DNA of 11,489 bases, from the NCBI GenBank assembly GCA_032353305.1, contig JAUCNG010372373.1, forward strand, positions 1 to 11,489, in the 5' to 3' direction. Source of the DNA: Cephalothrix spiralis. Taxonomy: Eukaryota; Nemertea; Palaeonemertea; Archinemertea; Cephalotrichidae. Shown piece by piece: positions 1-7,300 of the stretch (within the stretch, counting starts at the first letter, position 1; each line of letters opens with the position of its first letter). The notes under the pieces were generated by a model. The model did not search any database, had not been told where the DNA came from, and was given only the letters and a program-made list of their open reading frames with translations. The position numbers were made by a program, and so were the translations under genes.

Positions 1-142
1 GAAATAAAATTTCATATGAATATTTTGGGATACGAAGGTATTTTTTAAAACGGAAAATTTTATAGTTACCAAGATATTGTAGGACTTTTTACAGTAATGA
101 ATGTTAAAATAACCATTTTATATCTAATAAATATGAAAGAGT

Positions 143-460
143 CTGGGGCTGTATTCACCAAATTTACTCTTATGTTCAGTTACCTTTAGTTATGACAAAA
201 AAAATAAGAGCATTTTTACTCTTAAATAAGACATTTCGCAAAGTATAATGAATAATTTTCTTTCTTTTATTATACTTACGACTGCTTCAAAGGTGTAGTA
301 ACCTTAAGCGTAAAAATAAGACTAAAATACCGAAATTTATGATTTTGTAATTACATGTATTATCTTTAGAAAATATTGAGTGCTTCTTGATTTTAAGAGC
401 AAAATTACTCTTATTTTTTGTCATAACTGAAGATAAGAGTAATTTGGTGAATACGGCCAG
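143..460. mobile_element. MITE-like element with long inverted repeats
   Basis: The left arm (about 143-225) and right arm (about 393-460) are near-complementary over roughly 70 bases. Both read, from the outside in, CTGG then GTATTCACCAAA, TTACTCTTAT, TTCAG, TTATGACAAAAA, TAAGAG and CTCTTA. The left arm carries about ten extra bases at 182-191 where a TTCAGTT/TTTAGTT motif is doubled. The unpaired centre contains a small perfect stem (AAGTATAAT at 241-249, ATTATACTT at 269-277). It has no coding capacity and no clear target-site duplication, so the superfamily is not assigned. It is best read as a non-autonomous DNA transposon or foldback element. Confidence 0.7.
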
Positions 461-748
461 GGTCTTTAACTTCTTTGACAACTCAGCGTCTAATAAAAAT
501 CGCGATTAACTGACGACACCTTATGCCTTGGGCGGCATGGGCGCTATATAGGATATAGGGACCAATACTTGTGCTAGACAATCTATACCTGGCAAATTAG
601 TTTCCGTCCTAGATAGTGTGTTAACCACGTAGATCCATAAATCATTAAATCTAAAGACCTTCTTACTTGTGGCAATTTTTAAAATAAACTTCAAATTTGT
701 ACTTCTATATATATTAACACATTATTTATAAAATATTTCTTTTATCAG

Positions 749-1021
749 AGAACCGGATGTTGAAGGCGATGATGATGAAGACGATGATGATGATAATGAC
801 GGCAGCGAGGAAGGAGGCGAAGGTACTGAGGAAAGTAAGGAAAAGATAGAGAAGAAAAAAGTGAAAGAAGTTGTGGAAACAAGCCCTCCTATTTTGGCTA
901 TTGAGAAAGAAAAACCTAAATATGAATATGATGTGAGGCTGATCAAGACTAACGACCCTTTAGATCACTGTGTCACTTGCAAAATGGGGATTGTAAGCCC
1001 ATTTAAAGTACCAGAACCGAA
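749..1021 (+). CDS. Internal exon of unidentified gene: acidic region and CxxC
   Basis: The acceptor is a pyrimidine-rich run ending CAG at 746-748; the donor is GTACGT at 1022-1027. The first base completes a codon from an earlier exon, then frame runs from GAA at 750. A GAT/GAA repeat at about 768-800 encodes the acidic tract and is a likely site of length variation. The exon stays open past the donor by chance, to a TAG at 1074-1076. An alternative acceptor two bases later (CAGAG) would change the frame and is not preferred. Confidence 0.72.
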
Positions 1022-2070
1022 GTACGTTTATTTTTATTCAATTTTTGCATTGATTAGATTCTATCCTATTTCATAGCACCTTTATTAACGAAATACCTGT
1101 GATAAACTCTGCCACCATCCGTGCATAATGTACATACACCGCACTACCCCGAAGGTCCAGGGGTCAATTCTGACCTCGCCATATTGTTTTTTCCCAGCCA
1201 TGGCGGAAGTGTAAAAATGTTTGAGGGAAGAGGTCGGAAAAGTTATTTGTTATGCCAAACCATGGCATCTGATATGCAGCTAATCCATCACTAAAATGTA
1301 CTTGACTTTGGCATGAGCGTAAAATATTGATACTTCGTGGGCTGAAGAGGGCTTTTTTTACAAATTATACTGAAATAGCGCCCCCAAGTGACATTTTTTA
1401 AAACAAGAAAATTTTAAATATATTTTTTGTAATTGTTGGAGGATGCACTTCATAGGGAGTGCACCCAAGCCTGTCTCGACAAAATGTATATTACGAACCG
1501 GTTCGGGCTACGTAAGCGAAAATTATTTAATTACTCAATATTTCGCATGATAAGAGCAACCGGTATCAACGCAGAACTTACAAAATCACCTCAAACGAGT
1601 GATTTGGACAATCCATGTACATCATGTAGTTTCTTGCCATTCCAATTGTATTTTAAGCACAGAATAATCACTGAAAAATTATATCTTTCAACTTATACTT
1701 TAACTTATTTTTTTTTGTTTCAACTTTCAGATATCTGGAACTCCTATTACGTTTTATAACTTTTGAAAATCTCCGAGATCACCCCGCTCATTTTAATGTC
1801 GTTATTCACTCTCATCTTGTGATTCAAGGAATAATTCAAATAATAAAAGACAAGTCTCTGATCCAAAGTACCCACTTGGCAGTTTTCACTGATAAATCAC
1901 GCTCAAAAGAAGCTCTGTTGGACCCATCCATGACACTAGAAGAGTACGGATTTATTGGAGGCACTAGATATCAACCAGCTGAGTTACTTTTGTATTATGA
2001 CTACACTGTAGAGTTTTTAGACTGTCCAATATTGCTCTGTGATCACTACTTTGTTGGTCCTAATTTTTGA
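749..2070 (+). CDS. 3' end of an unidentified gene with acidic tract and ubiquitin-like C-terminus (2 exons, 5' partial)
   Basis: Two exons, 749-1021 and 1731-2070, join in frame (AA plus A makes one Lys codon) and end at TGA 2068-2070, giving about 203 visible residues. Residues 1-29 are almost all Asp, Glu and Gly, and residues 30-40 are Lys/Glu-rich. A compact segment follows: KYEYDVRLIKTNDPLDHC with a CxxC (about residues 74-77), then ITFENLRDHPAHFNVVIH, then a C-terminal stretch with FTDKSRSKEALLDPSMTLEE, GFIGG, LLLYYDY and DCPILLCDHYF. The alternation of hydrophobic strand-like segments with an L..SMTLEEYGF.GG turn resembles a ubiquitin-like fold; that is inference. I do not recognise the family. 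The codon run without stops, the exact phase match and good splice sites argue that it is a real gene. The N-terminal exons lie upstream of the window, so total length is unknown. Confidence 0.75.
1022..1730 (+). other. Intron of the unidentified gene
   Basis: A 709-base GT-AG intron with a pyrimidine-rich 3' end (about 1698-1730). It contains a short palindromic pair (ATGCCA/TGGCAT around 1254-1270) and no recognisable gene or element. An open frame at 1433-1759 runs through the acceptor into the next exon in a different frame and does not look coding. Confidence 0.6.
1731..2070 (+). CDS. Terminal exon of unidentified gene: ubiquitin-like C-terminus
   Basis: The acceptor CAACTTTCAG ends at 1730; one base completes the split Lys codon and the frame then runs from TAT at 1732 to TGA at 2068-2070. 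It encodes about 112 residues rich in aliphatic and aromatic residues with no low complexity, unlike the acidic upstream exon. The end of the protein, after DHYFVGPNF, follows a hydrophobic strand-like LDCPILLC. No AATAAA lies close downstream; ATTAAA occurs at 2504-2509 and 2640-2645 and AATAAA at 2784-2789, so the poly(A) site is unresolved. Confidence 0.75.
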
Positions 2071-2377
2071 GACACCGAAATAGGGTATACTGTTTAAGTT
2101 TATGTTGAAATCTTGAAATGAGATTCTTTGTAATTTACATTTAGTTTATCTTAAGAACTGTGATATAATTACGATTAATATGCCAAAATATTTCTTGTGT
2201 AAATTCAACTATAGAAATCCTGTTGTTTTTTAAATGGAGCTTTGAATCTCTGAATCGGAGTAAGGGTAATGTTTCAAAGCAAATTTTAAATACTGTTTTC
2301 CAAGGCTTTAGGTAAAATGTCATTAGGTTGCCTAAACAGTTTTCGCAATACCGCCTTGTGCAAATGTGCATAGGCCT

Positions 2378-2416
2378 AGTTATCAGTTTTAGTTATCAGT
2401 TTTAGTTATCAGTTTT
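2378..2416. repeat. Exact 3 x 13 bp tandem repeat
   Basis: AGTTATCAGTTTT occurs three times head to tail (2378-2390, 2391-2403, 2404-2416) with no mismatch. The perfect identity suggests a recent expansion or slippage event. Confidence 0.9.
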
Positions 2417-2661
2417 CTCCGGTTTCGTGTTACGTGCATATTTACCTAGCTATCAATCAGCTATAAGAACGGGGTATTCTAGGCTTTGTGGGGTAGGAAC
2501 AAAATTAAAAATGAGGGGGCTAACATACGAACTTAGTGAGAGACTTTGAGGTGCGTGGTCGCCCGGGATATGGCCTATGGTGGGCGCGGATGAATTTTTT
2601 TTTATATTATGGTAAAAATAAGAATATTTTACGTCATAAATTAAAATACTTCTATTCCCTT

Positions 2662-2725
2662 TAGCCCCCCACTCTCTAAAAACTCTTTGTCATGTAGCCC
2701 CCACTCTCCAAAAAGTGAGGGGGCT
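2662..2725. repeat. C-rich direct repeat with hairpin
   Basis: TAGCCCCCCACTCTCTAAAA (2662-2681) is repeated almost exactly at 2695-2712. The second copy is followed at once by a near-complementary arm, AGTGAGGGGGCT (2714-2725), so 2696-2725 can fold into a G/C-rich stem with an A-rich loop. It is probably part of an older dispersed repeat, because AGGGGGCT also occurs at 2514-2521. Confidence 0.65.
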
Positions 2726-3135
2726 GAAGTCTCCTTAGCCTCTACCTTCCTACACCGCTGGGTAGGTCAGAAATATCGTTCTAAATAAATTCTCCCCCAT
2801 CAAAGCAGCATTTCGGTTTAATAATCTTTGGGAACGAAGTTTTAGTTGGTCACCTTCCCCTATTACCGCTTAGCGTTACAACCTATTGTACTATTTCATT
2901 CAAGTCTAATCTCATTTATTTTTTGACAATAAGGCACCCTTCAGTTAAGGGCTGACCGACGTATAAAGCTGATTAACGGCCTAGAAGTAAAACTGATCGG
3001 GCTATTGATTTCATAGAATATTACTGTAACCATATCATTTTTGTAGAGAATTACATGTATCTTGATGTATATATATATCTAACTAGTTACTGATATTATT
3101 GCAAACACTTTTGTAATAGTTCAGTTTAATAGATA

Positions 3136-3396
3136 AGGCCTTTGATATTCATTGGTTTACGTATTTCAAATTTTTTTTTAATCCCGCCGCCGACCGACTT
3201 TTCGGACATCTATTTAAATCGATAATACTACCGCCGACGGAATTGAAAAAATCACGTCGGAATATTTAATTCAACATTCTGTCATAAAAAGAAAATAATA
3301 TTATACCTGAACAGAATTTAATTTTTTTGCCGATAACGTGATCTTTTGAAAAGTTTCGAAACATCTGATCCGTAAACCAATCGATAAAAAAGGCCT
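3136..3396. mobile_element. 261 bp MITE-like element with 26 bp terminal inverted repeats
   Basis: The ends are AGGCCTTT...ATTGGTTTACG at 3136-3161 and its reverse complement at 3371-3396; the 26-base arms agree at 22 positions. The interior is A+T-rich with CCGCCG and ACGTCGG islands (3183-3192, 3231-3241, 3254-3261), a TTTTGAAAAGTTT motif near 3343-3355, and no coding capacity. Flanking sequence shows only a weak duplication (AGATA on the left, AAGAT on the right), so the superfamily is unassigned. Related sequence occurs at 6556-6700. Confidence 0.72.
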
Positions 3397-4133
3397 AAGA
3401 TCCAATTATGCAGTCTAATATTTGAATAAGTAGGCAATTAGCAATTTTGTATTATAAAAATCTATGCAATTTATAAACCGGGCATGTTTGTAAAATAGGA
3501 AGTAAAGCTTGTCTTTAGATTATAATATATTCATTACGCATTGAAATTGTTTAGGTTTTTTCCTGACCAAAATTTGATTACATAAATAAGAAAAAAGGGG
3601 AATTTTTCATATTTGAAATGGATTATGTAGAAGTGATATTGTTAATGACTGGTCTCTTTATCATGCAATAATGACAATAATCGATATATTCATAAGCATA
3701 CATTCCTGTCTGGGATTCCCCTTTTCTATCATGTCACGGGAAGAATTTATATTATTATTATATTTTAACTTACACATATACATTTATTTGTAACTTAGAG
3801 AACTATATAAGTAGATAGCTTTTTTACATTTGATTATGATCAAAATATACGTTGTTGTTTGTATTAATATCTATACACAGATTCCGTCCAATGATTCTTT
3901 TCTGTTACTAAAAAAGTTATTTGTAATTTTACGTTTTTTAAATGTATGCCTATTATATTATACAATGATATTATTTATCGATTTTAGTGTTCATTTTCAC
4001 ATGATCTTGCTATTTTTAGAAATCTCAAACTAGTTTTTAAGCTTTTCTATTTTTTAAGTCAATCATTATCTGTCAACTGTGTCAAGCGTGCCCGGATTTA
4101 AAGGCGATAGATATACTATTTAACGTTTGATAT

Positions 4134-4143
4134 GAACATGTTC
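4134..4143. promoter_or_regulatory. p53-family half-site-like palindrome
   Basis: GAACATGTTC fits the RRRCWWGYYY half-site consensus exactly and lies about 206 bases before the preferred start codon of the F-BAR gene. No good second half-site sits beside it, and a 10-mer of this degeneracy can occur by chance. Confidence 0.25.
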
Positions 4144-4208
4144 CAGTGTTAATACATGTACACATTTTTGGATTATTGTTATGAATACATATTTCCTTGT
4201 CTAAGACG

Positions 4209-4216
4209 TGACGTCA
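4209..4216. promoter_or_regulatory. Perfect CRE (CREB/ATF) palindrome upstream of the F-BAR gene
   Basis: TGACGTCA, the full cAMP-response-element consensus, lies 133 bases before the preferred ATG, in the stretch where a proximal promoter is expected. A+T-rich TATA-like sequence (ATATTTTATATTAAG near 4236-4250) follows shortly after. The transcription start is not visible, so this is a candidate site only. Confidence 0.4.
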
Positions 4217-4322
4217 CATATAATAGCTTTGACACATATTTTATATTAAGTTAATGACACTCGCGGACAGTGTCAGACCTAAACTGTTTTCACTTGGATA
4301 TAGCTAATCAATTAAATATCAT

Positions 4323-4334
4323 ATGAATCGATGA
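4323..4334 (+). promoter_or_regulatory. Minimal upstream ORF overlapping an in-frame ATG
   Basis: ATG AAT CGA TGA encodes a three-residue peptide. Its stop overlaps an ATG at 4331 (ATGA), which is in frame with the F-BAR start at 4349 and would add six residues. ATG 4323 (C at -3) and ATG 4331 (T at -3) have weak context, whereas 4349 has G at -3 and G at +4. If the mRNA includes this stretch, translation could reinitiate at 4349. A CAG at 4338-4340 could also be a splice acceptor, which would remove the uORF. Confidence 0.4.
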
Positions 4335-4348
4335 ATGCAGGCTCAGAT

Positions 4349-4384
4349 ATGGCTGGGAGAAGTTCATTTTCTGAAGTATTCTGG
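4349..4384 (+). CDS. PSTPIP: F-BAR gene exon 1: start codon and N-terminal FW motif
   Basis: Twelve codons from ATG 4349 to TGG, then donor GTACGT at 4385; phase 0. The strong initiation context favours 4349 over the in-frame ATG at 4331. The short MAGRSSFSEVFW matches the compact N-terminus of PSTPIP proteins, where FW begins the F-BAR core. Confidence 0.75.
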
Positions 4385-7300
4385 GTACGTTTTTTAACAT
4401 TTTATTAGAATGCTAAGTAGCTCTTATAGATCGTGCTTATAGATTTTAGATTTAACTTCCTGGTTTGAGATATAACCGTTTGTTGTATGTATAATGTACA
4501 TGTATTACAAAAATGGAGTTGAAAATAATTTAAGTCGAGTCCAAACCTAAGCCACGCACTCTAAATCTATTTCCTATATCTTTTTTTGAAATAATGACTT
4601 TTTTGTAGACTTTAATTAGCAATGTATGTCAAAACTCTTTCAGCGGTATGTCATATATAGATACATGTACTGAAAATATTTTGCCTTACATTTTATCCCA
4701 AAATTTTGGCGCAAGTAGCCGGCGGAGGCCCCCACTGGCGGCTATTCCAGGGGGAGCTGGGGGGGGGGGGGGGGGGGGGGCCCCCCCCCCCCACAAAGTT
4801 AGAATCAATTATTGGTCAATTCAGCCGTATTATTGGGAAAAACGAGAATTTTGGGGTAACTTAGCCTTAAAATCGCTTGGCAGGTCCGCAGATTCGAATT
4901 TCTTGGTCAATTCAAATCTTCAACCCCCCCTCACAAATTCTTGGAGAATATCCGCAACTGGAGGCACCAGTTTCAACGCTCCTTGGGATATCTAACAAAG
5001 TCCGGATACTTATTAAATAAATTGAGGACTTTCCCTCCAATCGGGATAAAGCCATCAGTATATAGAAAATAGATAAGAGTGCGTGGCATACGGAAAAATG
5101 TGTACCTATTTCGAAAAGTCCGTCTGCATGACGACCGTCATAAAAATGTAGTGTAAAAAAGCAGAAGTAACAAAAAATTAAACGGTCGACTAAAAACTCC
5201 ACATTTGTAATTGTCGTATAATATATTATTTGCAATTATATGACTTATAAATTTTTTGCATCATTGTAAAGTGTGACCTGACATATCAAAATTGGCTTAT
5301 CATAATATGAATTTAGGATAAGTAATTGGTGAAACATTGATGTTTTGCGTCCTAATTACCGAAATATCGGACATCTTATTCATTTGTATTCAGCAGGTAC
5401 TTATCGGTCACTTATCCTATTTTGTAATCGTCCTAAAGCGAACTCAAACATGATTGCCATTCACTATCTAGAGATTAATTTCTCTCAAAATGTTTTCTTA
5501 CATCTTACATGGTAATTTAACTTATCTTATTTGAGTAGGAAAATAATTTTGATGATTTCTAGTTTATGAAAATTAAAAATTGTATTTTCAAACTTCAACC
5601 AAAATGCAGCTAGCTGCTTTTCAGCAACTATTGCTGAATGTTAGCTGATAAGTAACTGTATGAAGCTCCTTTTCTTTTATCTCCAGTCACATTTTAGCTA
5701 ACTTCTTTATTACTTCGGTTTCAAACTGATTTATTGTATAGGCTACATAAACTATATCCTGAATTGAAGAAAGATCTTTATAATAGTTCATATTTTAAAA
5801 CAATGCATGCTCTATGGAACTATAGCTTCTTTATACATGTAGAGACAAAAACACAATAATCCGTGTTTGGTTTAATAAGAAGTAAAATCCACAATGACGT
5901 CCAAAACAATAATTTTAAAATTTTTGGATTTTACTTCTTATTCTTTATACATATTTGAGCTAAATATACCGTCTATAACTTTATTTCAAAGATGTAGTTC
6001 CATGGAGAAGCCGAAAAGTTTCAAAATGGGACCCTTTGTGTTCATTATAAACAGAAAGTTTTGTCTTTTATAATTTAACCCAGGACCATCTGATTTAACA
6101 TTTACACAAATTTTTACTTGATATATCAAGTGCCTTCAATTGCATAATATAGAATGCTTTTTAAAAACATTAATAATGTAATTTTATTAAAAGAATTAGG
6201 AAGTAGCCTTTCTTTAGAATCACAATGTGTCCTATAAAGTATTTTGCTTACTATTTTATTGGAAGTTTGGTATACATTCATGTAGGTTTAATTATCGTGA
6301 TATTTTTTGACCTTTAATTGTTTTATCATTTTTATATTCCTTGCTTACCAATTCATAATCAATTATGCTTATCGATTAATCGATTAACATCAAAATGCAT
6401 AGAGGCTATAGGTACTTGATTAACATGTATCATGCTAAAATAGAATCGATAATAATACTCGTTTTATGCATTTCACAGCAAACTACAATAAGAATTCTGT
6501 AATGCACAAGATGAACTACCCCAGTATACGACGGAATTTCCAGTCGAATGGGAAGAAAAAACGTCGGAAAAATGGAAATAAAATATTTTTTTACGCCGCC
6601 GTCAGGATTTGTTTGAAATTTCTTTAACATTTTTTTTTCACCGCCGCCGGCGGGATTTTTTGAAAAGTTTGTCCGTAAACAAAGTAATTAAAAAATGCCT
6701 ACTCGGGCGTGGTAAAAATAAAATAAAATTTACATTCATTAGACTATATTAAAGATGTACATGTACTATATATATATATAGCAATTCTTAGGCACCTGCC
6801 CGAGCCTAGACTGGGCCACCAACCCGCAAAGAATGTATCTGAAATATTAGTTGCTCCAAGTTTGTCAACTCGTTTCCTTTTAGTGCTTTAAATTATAACT
6901 GATTACTATCATTAAGAACTTAAGTAATTTCTTATTTTACATTGAATTTCAGGATAAGGATATAAAAAGCACCAGTGGATTTGATAAAGTGTGTTCGCGA
7001 ATGCAAAAAGGGCACAACACATGTAAAGAGAGTATTGCATTTCTCAAAGAAAGGTTAGTTAAAGCCCTTAATTCTGTCTGAAATTCTCTAAAATTACTAG
7101 TTAACAAGACCCTCGTGATTAGGGAAGAGGTATAGTACGTATTTTTACAAATATACAATGTAGTTCAAATTGACAATGAATTAGATCCTTCTTCAACAGG
7201 GTACACTAAAATGGACTTTGAAAACGCATTTTGAAAATTATGTTGTTCATGTTTAAGGTATTGATAATCAATTGTATCAATTCAATATTGAGAATTGTAT

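Larger units (their letters stand above)
2071..4348. other. Intergenic region between the two genes
   Basis: It holds the 3' untranslated region of gene 1 at its left edge and the presumed promoter and 5' untranslated region of the F-BAR gene at its right edge. Between are a 3 x 13 bp tandem repeat, a C-rich repeat pair, the 261 bp inverted-repeat element, and a weak 10 bp inverted pair (AAAGGGGAAT 3594-3603, ATTCCCCTTT 3715-3724). The open frame at 3830-4033 is A+T-rich, low in charged residues, and shows no family resemblance. I see no other gene. Confidence 0.6.
4385..6952 (+). other. F-BAR gene intron 1 (2,568 bases)
   Basis: The longest intron seen, with donor GTACGT and acceptor TTGAATTTCAG. 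Its length comes largely from repeats: the G22/C12 homopolymer pair (4759-4792), a hairpin cluster (5606-5638), the foldback element (about 5810-6007) and a relative of the 261 bp element (6556-6700). A weak inverted pair, GGATAAGT near 5316 and ACTTATCC near 5410, lies around a 100-base A+T-rich stretch. As the first intron after a short start exon it is also where enhancers are often found, but none is demonstrated. Confidence 0.7.

Noticed and set aside
722-946. Minus-strand open frame rich in Ser and Leu
   Set aside because: It is the antisense of the acidic GAT/GAA-coded exon; the plus strand has good splice sites and a phase-matched partner exon.
1140-1190. Possible second tRNA-like B box (GGGGTCAATTCTGACC)
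   Set aside because: It lacks the GTTCGA core and has no A box at the right spacing; it is just an imperfect palindrome.
1433-1759. 108-codon open frame
   Set aside because: It lies mostly in an intron, runs through a strong polypyrimidine acceptor, and continues in the wrong frame in the next exon.
2141-2371. Minus-strand open frame downstream of gene 1
   Set aside because: Short, no family resemblance, no splice partners, unusual for a gene in this A+T-rich setting.
3594-3724. 10 bp inverted pair AAAGGGGAAT/ATTCCCCTTT as a small transposon
   Set aside because: Arms are short, do not extend, and no target duplication is visible.
3830-4033. 67-codon hydrophobic open frame
   Set aside because: Composition simply reflects T-rich sequence; no recognisable motif and no supporting splice or start context.
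4648-4995. 115-codon open frame with a polyglycine run
   Set aside because: The frame exists because it crosses the G/C homopolymer; it has no acceptor or phase match to the F-BAR exons and any length change in the tract destroys it.
6430-6630. Minus-strand open frame
   Set aside because: Overlaps the repeat-related block at 6556-6700 and has no protein-like conservation signals.
6953-7158. Minus-strand open frame over exon 2
   Set aside because: The plus strand encodes the diagnostic F-BAR signature with correct splice sites; the antisense frame is a shadow.
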